From: an uncultured bacterium
GTDB lineage: Bacteria > Cyanobacteriota > Vampirovibrionia > Gastranaerophilales > Gastranaerophilaceae
Assembly (NCBI GenBank): GCA_900549855.1
Contig: URPS01000011.1
Span: 1 to 57,693, forward strand
Direction: 5' to 3'
Length of the DNA: 57,693 bases
A program made the translations under genes and the position numbers. Under the pieces are notes generated by a model. It did not search any database, was not told the DNA's origin, and saw only the letters and a program-made list of their open reading frames with translations. Below, in pieces: positions 1 to 9,024 of the stretch. How positions within the stretch are numbered: the first letter of the stretch is position 1; each line of letters opens with the position of its first letter.

Positions 1-106
1 CTTGAATATCGCTTACATATATATAAAGTATATTCTTTTTAAAAAATTGCCTTTTCCTTTCTGTTTTGTTAAGTTTTGTGAAGATGAATTTTTCAAAGCC
101 TTATTA

Positions 107-112
107 TATAAT
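107..112 (+). promoter_or_regulatory. -10 box for a leaderless recG transcript
   Basis: TATAAT lies exactly six bases upstream of ATG 119. There is no Shine-Dalgarno before the ATG. The -35 is weak (TGAATT-like at 85-90). The spacing would place the transcription start on the A of the start codon, as at five other genes here. Confidence 0.55.
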
Positions 113-118
113 GATTTC

Positions 119-2479
119 ATGGATAATTTAGAGCAAATAAAAAAAGCTTTAGAAATAGAAGTTAAGTATAAATATATAAATATAAACGGAAAAACCAGAA
201 GTTTTTCTTCGTTTATATGCTCTGAATTGCGAAAAGAAATAAAAAAGTCTAAAAACCCCAAGTGGCAAGTTCTTTTGGAACATTTTGAGCGGTATCAAAT
301 GGATACTATGCCTCAAAGAAAAAAATCTTTAGAAAGATTAGTCAGTGTCATCAAAATGGAAACTGGCGAAAAACAAGCAGAATCAACACATACAGAACTT
401 TCACTCAAATCTGATGTTATGTATTTAAAAGGCATTGGTCCAAAAATTGCTTACATCTTAAATAAACTAGGAATCTATACTGTTGGAGATTTATTGTACT
501 ATTTCCCACGCAAGCACGTTGATTATTCATCCAGAACAAGAATCCGAGATTTAAAAGTCGGAGAAACGACTACTGTTTTTGGCACAATTCGTTCGGTGGA
601 AGCTTTTACCACCAAAAACAATCTAGGCATAGTAAAAGTCCGCATTGTTGACGGCAGCGGAAATCTCGCATTGAACTTTTTTGCGTCTAAAGCAAACAAG
701 TATACCCAAGAACGTATGAAATCGCAATTTCCGAAAGGTTCCGGCATTATGGTATCAGGAACTGTCAAAATAAATTCTTATGATGGAATGCCAACTCTTG
801 ATAAACCAACATATTCTATAATGGATGACGATATTTTAACGTCATCAAACATAAATATGGCAAGGATTGTACCAATTTATCCATTGAGTGAGAACCTTAA
901 CATTAAAACGCTCAGAAAAGCCATATATAATACCATTCAGCTTTTCAAAGATAAAATTGAAACAGTTTTACCACAAAATATCATTGAAAAATACCATCTT
1001 TTAGAAAAAAAAGAGGCAATTGAGCAAATCCATTTTCCAAAAGATAACGAAACATTGCAACAAGCACGATTCACACTTGTTTTTGAAGAATTGTTTTTGA
1101 TACAGCTAAAATTAGCGCTCTTAAGAGAAGAAAATAACAAAAATCTTCTTTCTATTCCGCTTGAAATCAAGCAAGATGGACTTGTTATGCGTTTTATTAA
1201 CAGCTTGCCGTTTGAATTAACAGGAGCTCAAAAACGAGCAGTAAATGAGATTCTTAACGATTTAAACTCAACAAAGCCAATGCAGCGCCTGCTTCAAGGA
1301 GATGTCGGCAGCGGCAAAACTGTAGTTGCAACAATTATGCTGCTTGCTGCAATAGAAAACGGTTATCAGGCTGCGATTATGGCGCCAACAGAAATTTTGG
1401 CACAACAACATTACAACAATTTAATCAAGTGGCTAACTCCACTTAACCTCCGAGTTGAGTTATTCCTCGGAAGTATCGGCAAAAAACAGCGTACAATATC
1501 TGAAACAAACCTTCGTAACGGGCAAGCGGATATTGCAGTCGGAACACACGCTCTAATCCAAGATAACATTGAATTTGCAAACCTTGGTGCAGTCGTAATT
1601 GACGAACAACACAGATTTGGAGTCAAGCAACGTTTAGCATTAAGAAAAAAATCACAGAATCCGCAAATTCTTACAATGACTGCTACGCCAATTCCTAGAA
1701 CTCTTGCAATCACTATGAATGGGGACTTGGATTTAACCATAATAGACGAACTACCGAAAGGCAGAAAACCAATCATTACTAAAATGGTAAATTCTCGCAA
1801 ACAAATAGCAGAGCTTATTCGTCATGAAGTAGAAGCAGGACGTCAAGCATACATTGTTTATCCACTGATAGAAGAGAGCGAAACGCTTTCTGCTAAAGCC
1901 GCAACCATAGAAAAAGAGCGTTGGCAAAATGAAGTATTTCCGGAATATAAAATAGGATTACTGCATGGAAAACTCAAGAATGATGAAAAAGACGAAGTCA
2001 TGAACAAGTTCAAAAACAAAGAATACGATATTTTGGTGTCCACAACTGTTGTAGAAGTCGGTGTTGATGTCCCTAATGCGACAGTAATAGTTATAGAAAA
2101 TGCAGAACGTTTCGGACTTTCGCAGCTACACCAGCTCAGAGGTCGTGTCGGCAGAAGTGATTTGCAGTCTTATTGTTTGCTTTCTTCTAATACAAAATCT
2201 CAAGATACTCGAGCACGTTTAAACATAATGACCGAAACAAATGACGGATTTGTTATAGCAGAAAAAGACCTTCAAATCAGAGGCCCTGGGGAATTTTTAG
2301 GCACTCGCCAAAGCGGTTTACCGGATATGATTATTGCTGATGTAGTAAACGACGCAAAAATTCTGGAGCTTGCCCGAAGCGAAGCAATAAATTTTGTACA
2401 TAACAGCAACATTGATGATTATCCGCTGCTTAAAGAAGCTAAGGGATTGAATTTTGATGGCAATTTGTTGTGTTCATGA
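119..2479 (+). CDS. recG: ATP-dependent DNA helicase RecG
   Basis: RecG remodels stalled replication forks and Holliday junctions. The product is 786 residues from the ATG at 119. An N-terminal wedge/OB region contains GIGPKIA near residue 105. The SF2 motor follows: Walker A GDVGSGKT near 394, DEQH box near 494, TATPIPR near 520, and a C-terminal helicase domain with the QLRGRVGR motif. The reading frame is open to the window edge, but residues encoded before 119 look non-coding. A TATAAT box at 107-112 ends six bases before this ATG, so I take 119 as a leaderless start. It converges with pepA on a shared terminator. Identification is secure; the start is fairly secure. Confidence 0.93.
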   Translation: MDNLEQIKKALEIEVKYKYININGKTRSFSSFICSELRKEIKKSKNPKWQVLLEHFERYQMDTMPQRKKSLERLVSVIKMETGEKQAESTHTELSLKSDVMYLKGIGPKIAYILNKLGIYTVGDLLYYFPRKHVDYSSRTRIRDLKVGETTTVFGTIRSVEAFTTKNNLGIVKVRIVDGSGNLALNFFASKANKYTQERMKSQFPKGSGIMVSGTVKINSYDGMPTLDKPTYSIMDDDILTSSNINMARIVPIYPLSENLNIKTLRKAIYNTIQLFKDKIETVLPQNIIEKYHLLEKKEAIEQIHFPKDNETLQQARFTLVFEELFLIQLKLALLREENNKNLLSIPLEIKQDGLVMRFINSLPFELTGAQKRAVNEILNDLNSTKPMQRLLQGDVGSGKTVVATIMLLAAIENGYQAAIMAPTEILAQQHYNNLIKWLTPLNLRVELFLGSIGKKQRTISETNLRNGQADIAVGTHALIQDNIEFANLGAVVIDEQHRFGVKQRLALRKKSQNPQILTMTATPIPRTLAITMNGDLDLTIIDELPKGRKPIITKMVNSRKQIAELIRHEVEAGRQAYIVYPLIEESETLSAKAATIEKERWQNEVFPEYKIGLLHGKLKNDEKDEVMNKFKNKEYDILVSTTVVEVGVDVPNATVIVIENAERFGLSQLHQLRGRVGRSDLQSYCLLSSNTKSQDTRARLNIMTETNDGFVIAEKDLQIRGPGEFLGTRQSGLPDMIIADVVNDAKILELARSEAINFVHNSNIDDYPLLKEAKGLNFDGNLLCS

Positions 2480-2525
2480 AGTCGAAGTTATGGCGCATTG
2501 GATGCACCAATAACTTATTAATAAC

Positions 2526-2565
2526 AAAGACCGGCAATTGTGTGAATTGCCGGTCTTTATTTTTC
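2526..2565. terminator. Bidirectional terminator between recG and pepA
   Basis: A perfect 14-bp stem (2526-2539 with 2545-2558) closes a 5-base loop. It is flanked by T-rich sequence downstream for the plus strand and A-rich sequence upstream, which serves the minus strand. It sits between two convergent genes. Confidence 0.85.
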
Positions 2566-2574
2566 TATTAACTA

Positions 2575-3975
2575 CTATTGCTCTAAAATATAATTCAATA
2601 AAGTTCTTACACCTGCACCTGTTGCACCTGCGATAAATTCTTTTTGAGGTTTTTCTAAGAATGCAACACCTGCAATATCAATGTGCGCCCATTTTACATT
2701 CTTAACGAATTTTTGTAGGAACACACCTGCTGTTGAAGCACCGCCCCAACGAGAACCTGTGTTTTTCATATCGGCAATATCACTCTTTAAGCTATCAAAG
2801 TATTCATCCCAAAGAGGAAGTTCCCAATACTTTTCACCATTTCTATCAGCGGTTGAAATAAGGTTTTTAACAAGAGTATCATCATTACCCATAATGCCTG
2901 CAGCCTTTGTACCTAATGCAACCATACAAGCACCTGTTAAAGTTGCTAAATCAATAACTTCGTCAACACCTAATTCGCATGCATAGCAAAGTGCATCAGC
3001 TAGAGTCAATCTGCCTTCTGCGTCAGTATTATCTACTTCAATTGTTTTACCATTCATAGCTGTCAAAATGTCCCCGGGTTTGTAAGCATTACACCCCGGC
3101 ATGTTTTCACAAGCTGCAATAATACCGTGAACTTCAACTTGTGGATGAAATTCTCTTATTATGCTCATAACACCAAGAACACAAGCCGCAGCAGACATAT
3201 CATCTTTCATAGTTAACATAGAAGATGCAGGTTTGATATCCAATCCGCCACTATCAAAAGTAATACCTTTACCGATAATTGCGATACGTTTTTTAGGATT
3301 TTCAACTTGATATTTCATGTGGATAAATTTAGGTTCTTGAGCACTTCCTCGTCCAACTGCCAGAAATGCACCCATGCCCATTTTTTCACATTCTTCTTTG
3401 TTATAAATTTTTGTATCTAAACCAAAATCACAAGCAATATTTGCTAATTCGCTAGGAGTCGCAAGCTGTGCAGGCTCATTAGCCAAATTTCTTGCAAAAG
3501 TCATGGCTGCAGCAATTTTTTCTGCTTTTCTAACAATGCCTTCATTTGCTTGTACATAGACTTCTTTTACCTTGTTATCTTTCTTTTCAGATTTGTATTT
3601 GTCAAAAGCATAATCTGCGATAAAAGCACCCATTGTGAATTGTTCTGAATAATCGAATTCAATTCCATCAAGTGAGAAAGAAACTTTTTTAGCTTCCATT
3701 TGCATACATTTTTTGATTGCTTTGTAGATAGCTTCTCTCATTTTGTTAGGATTAAATTCAGCTTTCTTACCTAAACCTAAAACAAGAACTTTTCTATAAA
3801 CTTCTTTGCCGTAAGTTGGAAGAAGATATGTTTCTCCAAACTTACCCTTAAAATTATCTTGTTCCAAAGCGTATGTATTAGCCAAATCACTTGCAGTTTT
3901 TTCGCCTTCAAACATGCTTACAACAAGAATATCCGAGTCAATACTCTTTGCATCTTGAACAACTTTGATTTCCAT
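2575..3975 (-). CDS. pepA: Leucyl (cytosol) aminopeptidase, M17 family
   Basis: A dizinc aminopeptidase that removes N-terminal residues from peptides in the cytoplasm. The product has 466 residues, slightly shorter than the roughly 500 usual for the family. The C-terminal catalytic domain carries the M17 signature NTDAEGRL near residue 315 and the metal/substrate segment GKGITFDSGG near 237. The N-terminal domain is more divergent. The start is backed by a strong Shine-Dalgarno, AAGGAG, about 8 bases before the ATG. The gene is monocistronic and converges on recG. In some bacteria PepA also binds DNA; nothing here shows that. Confidence 0.93.
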   Translation of the reverse strand: MEIKVVQDAKSIDSDILVVSMFEGEKTASDLANTYALEQDNFKGKFGETYLLPTYGKEVYRKVLVLGLGKKAEFNPNKMREAIYKAIKKCMQMEAKKVSFSLDGIEFDYSEQFTMGAFIADYAFDKYKSEKKDNKVKEVYVQANEGIVRKAEKIAAAMTFARNLANEPAQLATPSELANIACDFGLDTKIYNKEECEKMGMGAFLAVGRGSAQEPKFIHMKYQVENPKKRIAIIGKGITFDSGGLDIKPASSMLTMKDDMSAAACVLGVMSIIREFHPQVEVHGIIAACENMPGCNAYKPGDILTAMNGKTIEVDNTDAEGRLTLADALCYACELGVDEVIDLATLTGACMVALGTKAAGIMGNDDTLVKNLISTADRNGEKYWELPLWDEYFDSLKSDIADMKNTGSRWGGASTAGVFLQKFVKNVKWAHIDIAGVAFLEKPQKEFIAGATGAGVRTLLNYILEQ

Positions 3976-4090
3976 AGTTCAAAACTCCTTTCTTATTTAC
4001 ACTAAATTTTCATTTACCCCTATTTTACGAAAGTTTAAAGAAAAATAAAATACGTTAATCAGATTATTAATAATTTTTAAAACAAAACGT

Positions 4091-4119
4091 TTGACATAAA
4101 AAAATGTTTGTTATAAGAT
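4091..4119 (+). promoter_or_regulatory. Sigma70-type promoter upstream of tRNA-Val
   Basis: TTGACA at 4091-4096 and TAAGAT at 4114-4119 are separated by 17 bases. Transcription would start near 4126, leaving about 85 G/A-rich bases before the tRNA. Confidence 0.65.
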
Positions 4120-4211
4120 TAATTCTGTTGACAGCCGGTGGAGCAAACGGGCGAACAAAACGGATAGGCAGAATAAAAAAGTCCAAAGTTCGCAGTAAAT
4201 TCCGCTAAAAT

Positions 4212-4287
4212 GGGCGTTTAGCTCAGTTGGTAGAGCGTCTCCCTTACAAGGAGAGGGTCAGAAGTTCGAGTCTTCTAACGCCCACCA
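4212..4287 (+). tRNA. tRNA-Val (anticodon TAC)
   Basis: A full cloverleaf can be drawn by eye. The acceptor GGGCGTT pairs with AACGCCC. The D arm is GCTC/GAGC. The anticodon stem TCTCC/GGAGA carries loop CTTACAA, giving anticodon TAC. The T stem AGAAG/CTTCT has loop TTCGAGT. The 3' CCA is encoded. A terminator follows directly. Confidence 0.96.
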
Positions 4288-4293
4288 TTTTTT

Positions 4294-4322
4294 AAAAGAG
4301 GTCTAAAGACCTCTTTTTTTAT
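4294..4322 (+). terminator. Terminator after tRNA-Val
   Basis: A 10-bp stem (4294-4303 with 4308-4317) with a TAAA loop runs into a tract of T residues. It ends the tRNA transcript and separates it from bioD. Confidence 0.85.
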
Positions 4323-4369
4323 GTCTTGATTAAAAATATAATTACCATAACTAAAACACTTGATTTTGG

Positions 4370-4396
4370 TTTTTATCAGCGCTACGCTTATAAAAA
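4370..4396. promoter_or_regulatory. Dyad upstream of bioD, candidate operator
   Basis: Arms of 12 bases (TTTTTATCAGCG and CGCTTATAAAAA) are inverted repeats with one mismatch around CTA. The element ends 32 bases before the bioD ATG and is separate from the tRNA terminator. It does not match the BirA-type or BioR sites I know. It could be an operator for a biotin repressor, or an AT-flanked hairpin. Confidence 0.4.
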
Positions 4397-4428
4397 AAGA
4401 AAGAATTTTCTTTTAGGGAAGAGGATTT

Positions 4429-5103
4429 ATGTCTAAGAATATTTTTATAACTGCGACTGGGACTGATATTGGTAAAACCTATGTATCAGCTCTTATTGTA
4501 AAAAAAATGCGTGAATCAGGATTTAATTGTGGATATTTTAAGCCCGTTTTAAGCGGAGTTGAAGAAAAAAACGGAAAACTAACAGCCAGCGATTGCAATT
4601 ATGTAGTAAGTACCGCCAACATTCCTACAAGTGCAGACGAATGTGTATCTTATTGGTGGAAAGAAGCTGTATCTCCACATCTGGCAGCAAAAAGACAAAA
4701 TCAAGAAATCAATATTGCTAAAATCAAAAAAGATTTTGAGAATGCTAAAAACAAATATGATTATCTTTTAGTAGAAGGAGCAGGCGGAATTACTTGTCCA
4801 TTGCGTCTTGAAAACGGAGAAAAATATCTACTAAAAGATTTAATAAAAGAGCTTGATACAAGCATAATAATTGTTGCAGACGGTGGGTTAGGCACAATAA
4901 ATTCCATATTGTTAACGGTAGCGTATGCGCACAATAACGGAATTAAGATAAAAGGCATTATTTTAAACAATTACGAGCCAAGTAACTTTATGCACCAAGA
5001 CAACTTAAAACAAGTTGAATATTTAACCGGTGTAAAAGTTGTTGCGACTGTAGAAAAAGGACAAAAAGATATAAAACTTTTAGAAAATTTATTTGAGGTA
5101 TAA
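4429..5103 (+). CDS. bioD: ATP-dependent dethiobiotin synthetase BioD
   Basis: Closes the ureido ring of dethiobiotin from 7,8-diaminopelargonate, CO2 and ATP, the penultimate step of biotin synthesis. The product has 224 residues, the usual family size. The N-terminal P-loop is GTDIGKT at residues 8-14. The segment VEGAGG near residue 116 is the second conserved nucleotide/substrate motif. A GGAAGAGG ribosome site precedes the ATG. bioA starts 2 bases after the stop, so the two are co-transcribed. No bioF, bioB or bioC is in the window. Confidence 0.93.
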   Translation: MSKNIFITATGTDIGKTYVSALIVKKMRESGFNCGYFKPVLSGVEEKNGKLTASDCNYVVSTANIPTSADECVSYWWKEAVSPHLAAKRQNQEINIAKIKKDFENAKNKYDYLLVEGAGGITCPLRLENGEKYLLKDLIKELDTSIIIVADGGLGTINSILLTVAYAHNNGIKIKGIILNNYEPSNFMHQDNLKQVEYLTGVKVVATVEKGQKDIKLLENLFEV

Positions 5104-5105
5104 AT

Positions 5106-6515
5106 ATGGATTGGCAAAAAGAAGATTTAAAATATATATGGCACCCTTGTTCACAAATGAAAGACTACGAAACACTTCCTCCAATTGTAATTGAACGTGG
5201 TAAAGGCATAAACATTTATGACACAAACGGCAAATGCTACAAAGATGTAATCAGTTCTTGGTGGTGCAATCTTCTTGGACACTGCAATCCTAGGATAAAT
5301 GCTGCTGTCAAAAAACAAATTGATAAATTGGAACACGTAATTTTTGCAAATTTTTCTCACAAGCCTGCAATTACACTTTGTCAAGAATTAGCAAAAGTCG
5401 TTCCGGATGGACTTTGCAAGTTCAATTTTGCGGATAATGGTTCTGCTGCTATTGAAATGGCTTTAAAAATGAGCTTCCAGTACCATTATCAAACAGGAAA
5501 TCCACAAAAGAAACGTTTCATGGCTTTATCTGACGCATACCATGGTGAAACTCTTGGAGCGCTTGCTGTCGGCGGTGTTGATTTATATTCTGAATTATAC
5601 AAGCCGCTTTTACTTGATGTTTTAAGAATTGATGGTCCGGATTGTTACAGATGTCCTTACGGTAAGCAATGCGTAGGACATTGTACATATAACTCACAGG
5701 CTGGTGACACCTCATTCCAAGACGAGGCAACATGTCATTGCGAATGTTTTGAAAAAGCTGAACAAATGTTTGAAAAATATGCTGATGAAACAGCTGCAAT
5801 AATAGTAGAGCCGCTTCTTCAAGGTTCTGCCGGTATGAAAGTTTATCCGCATCTATATTTGAAAAAATTAAGAGATTTATGCGACAAGTACAATGTTCAC
5901 CTTATTGCGGATGAAATTGCAACCGGCTATGGCAGAACCGGCAAAATGTTTGCATTTAACCATGCCGGTGTAAGTCCGGATATCATGTGTCTTTCAAAAG
6001 GTTTAACCGGCGGTTATATGCCAATGGCAATTGCCGTTACTACACAAAAAATTTATGATGCATTTTATGACGATTATTTAAAAGGTAAAGCATTTATGCA
6101 CTCTCATACTTATGCCGGTAATCCGCTCGCTTGCTCTGCTGCTATCGAAGTTTTGAAAATTCTTAAAGATGAACAAATTATTGAGAATGCAAATAGACGT
6201 GCGAAGTATTTTAATAAAATTATCAAAGAAAAATTTTTACCGCTCGAAAATGTTGGAGAAGTTCGTTCAATAGGATTAATTAATGCAATCGAACTTGTAA
6301 AAGATAGAAACACAAAAGAGCCTTTAGATTATACAAAAAGAACCGGATACCAAATTTATAAAAAAGCTTTGCAAAAAGGTGTCCTTTTAAGACCTTTAGG
6401 CGATGTAATTTATTTTAATCCGCCATTAATTATTACAGAAGATGATATGGATTTTGTTACAAATGTTGCGTTAGAGTGTACAAAAGAAGTTTTGCATGAT
6501 ACAATTTCCTCATAA
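5106..6515 (+). CDS. bioA: Adenosylmethionine-8-amino-7-oxononanoate aminotransferase BioA
   Basis: A PLP enzyme that makes 7,8-diaminopelargonate, the substrate of BioD encoded just upstream. The product has 469 residues. The N-terminal HPCSQM and the WWCNLLGH segment are typical of BioA. The PLP lysine lies in LSKGLTGG near residue 297, and DEIATGYGRTG precedes it. An unusual cysteine-rich stretch lies near residues 178-220, with CYRCPYG, several further Cys and a CHCEC motif. It resembles a small metal-binding insert. The gene is second in a tight cluster of four genes. Confidence 0.93.
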   Translation: MDWQKEDLKYIWHPCSQMKDYETLPPIVIERGKGINIYDTNGKCYKDVISSWWCNLLGHCNPRINAAVKKQIDKLEHVIFANFSHKPAITLCQELAKVVPDGLCKFNFADNGSAAIEMALKMSFQYHYQTGNPQKKRFMALSDAYHGETLGALAVGGVDLYSELYKPLLLDVLRIDGPDCYRCPYGKQCVGHCTYNSQAGDTSFQDEATCHCECFEKAEQMFEKYADETAAIIVEPLLQGSAGMKVYPHLYLKKLRDLCDKYNVHLIADEIATGYGRTGKMFAFNHAGVSPDIMCLSKGLTGGYMPMAIAVTTQKIYDAFYDDYLKGKAFMHSHTYAGNPLACSAAIEVLKILKDEQIIENANRRAKYFNKIIKEKFLPLENVGEVRSIGLINAIELVKDRNTKEPLDYTKRTGYQIYKKALQKGVLLRPLGDVIYFNPPLIITEDDMDFVTNVALECTKEVLHDTISS

Positions 6516-6531
6516 AAAGGAGTGTGTATCT

Positions 6532-7098
6532 ATGAAAGTTAGTTTAAAAACGATGATGCCAATGATTGCCGCAAGTTCTATAGTTGCAGCCTCTTGTACT
6601 TCTGTTAGCGATAATGCAAAAGAATATTTGAAAAAAAATAATAGAACTCAAGCAGAATATAATGATTTGGTTAAAGGGTTAGATTTATCTAATGAAAAAT
6701 CTAATGTGGTTTTGCAATCCAGACTTGATTCCTTAGCATATCGGGATATTTTCAATTCTACACAAGCTTCAAAAGATTCTGCAAAAGTAGCAGATTTCAA
6801 TATGATTGCAAGTAAATATAGGGCTGATTTTCCTAAAAATGAGATAAATATGGTTGATTCAGCTAAAAACAGCATTGAAAAGAAATTAACGGACTCAAAA
6901 ATTACCATTAAAGATTTAGATGGGATTAAATCAAAAGTAAAACAAAACTTAGGAAGAGATGTACATTCTGTTATAACAATGCAACATTTAGCAGATGATT
7001 GGGCATATAGAAAATTCTTCAACAAAATCGGCATATACAAAGACAGCATACCTCAAAAATGTGATGAAATTTCAAAAGCAATAGGCGAATATAATTAA
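6532..7098 (+). CDS. Predicted lipoprotein of unknown function
   Basis: The product has 188 residues from the ATG at 6532, which follows an AAAGGAG site. An in-frame upstream extension begins inside bioA and is not needed. The N-terminus is a short cationic and hydrophobic signal ending in AASC at residue 22, a plausible lipobox, followed by SVSDN. The mature part is Lys/Ser-rich and probably helical, with no recognisable domain. It begins 16 bases after bioA and ends 15 bases before the next gene, so it is probably expressed with the biotin genes. Function is unknown. Confidence 0.75.
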   Translation: MKVSLKTMMPMIAASSIVAASCTSVSDNAKEYLKKNNRTQAEYNDLVKGLDLSNEKSNVVLQSRLDSLAYRDIFNSTQASKDSAKVADFNMIASKYRADFPKNEINMVDSAKNSIEKKLTDSKITIKDLDGIKSKVKQNLGRDVHSVITMQHLADDWAYRKFFNKIGIYKDSIPQKCDEISKAIGEYN

Positions 7099-7113
7099 GA
7101 TAATTTAGTTGAA

Positions 7114-7935
7114 ATGAACAGTATAAAAGTGCAAAATCGCATATTACCAAAAGCAAAATTGCCATTTAATTTAGTTAAAGGCAGTGTAAAAGAGCGTGAA
7201 CTTGCGGCAGGAAGTTGTTGGAACAAATTTGTGGATGAATTTGTGAAAATCAAAAAACCTGATATAAATGATTACCGCAAATGTATAAATAAAGCTCTTG
7301 AACCAAATAAAGTCAGCTATAAAGTGTCACCGGAAGCGAATCCTGATTTTTATGGTAGTGCCGGCATGGATGTTAAGATAGAACAGCGTTCAATGAACAA
7401 GTTCTTTATTAATTACACAAATCACAAGATAGGTTTGCCGATTGATGAAGATGGTAAAATTTTGGTAAAATCGACAGCGGTGCACGAAGCTCGTCATCTG
7501 TTTGACAATTTATACCAGCCTAAAACAACACTATTACGCACGCAACATATAAATGACACTCCCGAATTTGACGCATATACATGTAATTTGTGGGATATTG
7601 TTGTCGGAACAGTCAGAGATAAATTCAACGAAAAAGAATTCCAAACAGAAGTTGATGAAATATTATCAGAGCTTCCGCGTGATATAGCAATAGAAACGCT
7701 TCAAGATTGCAGATATGCTATACAAAGTGAAAGACGCGCATATTACAGCGAAATCTTATATTTGATAAAAGAAAATCCTATTGGAAATGTAAATCGCTTA
7801 AAGAATGCGTATCTGAATTTCAAAAACTGTAATTTTAATGAAAGAGAAAGCTATATAACAGAAAAATTAAAAAATCTCATTGCAGAAGAACGAAATAATA
7901 TAAAAACAAACGCAAATAAAAAACCGGAAAAATAA
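7114..7935 (+). CDS. HExxH-containing zincin-like protein
   Basis: The product has 273 residues and no signal peptide or membrane segment. The only clear motif is AVHEARHLF, with HExxH at residues 124-128, as in zinc metallopeptidases. Acidic candidates for a third ligand follow at Glu151 (TPEFDAY) and in SERRAYYSE near 209. The rest is unfamiliar. It is the last gene of the bioD-bioA-lipoprotein cluster and is followed by a terminator. HExxH alone can occur by chance, but the surrounding hydrophobic helix and the downstream acids fit a gluzincin-like fold. The substrate is unknown. Confidence 0.7.
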   Translation: MNSIKVQNRILPKAKLPFNLVKGSVKERELAAGSCWNKFVDEFVKIKKPDINDYRKCINKALEPNKVSYKVSPEANPDFYGSAGMDVKIEQRSMNKFFINYTNHKIGLPIDEDGKILVKSTAVHEARHLFDNLYQPKTTLLRTQHINDTPEFDAYTCNLWDIVVGTVRDKFNEKEFQTEVDEILSELPRDIAIETLQDCRYAIQSERRAYYSEILYLIKENPIGNVNRLKNAYLNFKNCNFNERESYITEKLKNLIAEERNNIKTNANKKPEK

Positions 7936-7950
7936 ATTCCGGTTTTTATT
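7919..7950. terminator. Terminator between the bio cluster and thrB
   Basis: An 11-bp stem (7919-7929 with 7937-7947) has a 7-base AT loop, with A-rich and T-rich flanks. It can act on both converging transcripts. Confidence 0.8.
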
Positions 7951-7952
7951 TA

Positions 7953-8891
7953 TTATTCTATAATTTCTGCACCATTTGGTTCAACTTTTAAGGTTCTTAT
8001 ATCGGCTTTAATACTTTGACCTTCCCAAATATCTTTCACAGTAGATTTAATCTTATCTAAATCATACTTATGTGAAATTACTAACATAGATGGTCCAGCG
8101 CCTGATAATACGCAGCCAAGGACACCATCTTCGTGTTTAAATGCTTCCATGATTTCTTTCATTCCCGGAACTAATTTTTCTCTGTATGGTTGGTGTAATT
8201 TGTCATGAAGTGCTATCTGCATTAATTTTTCATCTTTATTATTCACTGCTTCAATAAGCATTGCAAGGTGTTTAGCATTATAAACAGCATCCTTCATCGG
8301 AATTTGTTCCGGCAAAACTGAACGAGCAATATTAGTAGAAAGCTCAAAATCCGGTATACAAACCGTAATATCCCACTCCTGCGGCCAGTTAAGTTTTCTA
8401 TATACAATAGTACCATCGTCTTCCTGAGAAGCCATTACAAAACCGCCTAAAATTGCAGGTGCAACATTATCCGGATGACCTTCAACTTCTGTTGCAATAG
8501 AAAGCAAAGCTGTTTCATCAGCTGGAGATCCCAAAAGTTTATTTGCAGCAATCAAACCACCAACAACAACCGCAGCTGAACTGCCTAAACCTCTTGTAAT
8601 TGGGATTTGCGATTGGATATTAATTTTCAACTCAGAAGGCTCTTGACCAATTGAATTGTAAAGCATTTCCACAGCTTTATAAACAATATTATTTTCGTCA
8701 CGAGGAATATTATCAAAAATCATTTCATCTATAACTTCCTCTTCTGACATTAAATTAATTTCAATGCCAGTCCCCGGCAAAACAGTTTCTTCTATAGTAA
8801 TAGTATTATAAATAGGAAGGGCTAAGCCTAAACAATCAAACCCTGGACCTATATTGGCTGAAGTTGCCGGTACTTTTACACTTACTTTCAT
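7953..8891 (-). CDS. thrB: Homoserine kinase
   Basis: Phosphorylates homoserine with ATP in the threonine pathway. The product has 312 residues, typical for a GHMP kinase. The N-terminal VPATSANIGPGFDCLG segment and the ATP loop GLGSSAAVVVGG near residue 100 are diagnostic. The C-terminal motif GCVLSGAGPS is GHMP motif 3. A TAGGAG site precedes the ATG. There is no thrA or thrC nearby. It stands downstream of the rpsA terminator as a separate unit. Confidence 0.93.
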   Translation of the reverse strand: MKVSVKVPATSANIGPGFDCLGLALPIYNTITIEETVLPGTGIEINLMSEEEVIDEMIFDNIPRDENNIVYKAVEMLYNSIGQEPSELKINIQSQIPITRGLGSSAAVVVGGLIAANKLLGSPADETALLSIATEVEGHPDNVAPAILGGFVMASQEDDGTIVYRKLNWPQEWDITVCIPDFELSTNIARSVLPEQIPMKDAVYNAKHLAMLIEAVNNKDEKLMQIALHDKLHQPYREKLVPGMKEIMEAFKHEDGVLGCVLSGAGPSMLVISHKYDLDKIKSTVKDIWEGQSIKADIRTLKVEPNGAEIIE

Positions 8892-8969
8892 TCTTAATTT
8901 TTTCTCCTAAAATTATAACGAGATTATACAATAAAGACAAAAAAAAAGAAAATCCGCATAATCTAAATA

Positions 8970-9000
8970 AAAAACCAAGGTATGATAGTCATACCTTGAT
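8970..9000 (-). terminator. rpsA terminator
   Basis: A 10-bp stem (8976-8985 with 8989-8998) with a 3-base loop is followed on the minus strand by GG and a run of T. It ends the rpsA transcript before thrB. Confidence 0.85.
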
Positions 9001-9024
9001 TTCTTATAAATCTTAATCAGCCAA

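Noticed and set aside
2..118. N-terminal extension of RecG to the window edge
   Set aside because: The extra 39 residues are Phe/Lys/Ile-rich and unlike RecG, and they cover a -10 box that fits the ATG at 119.
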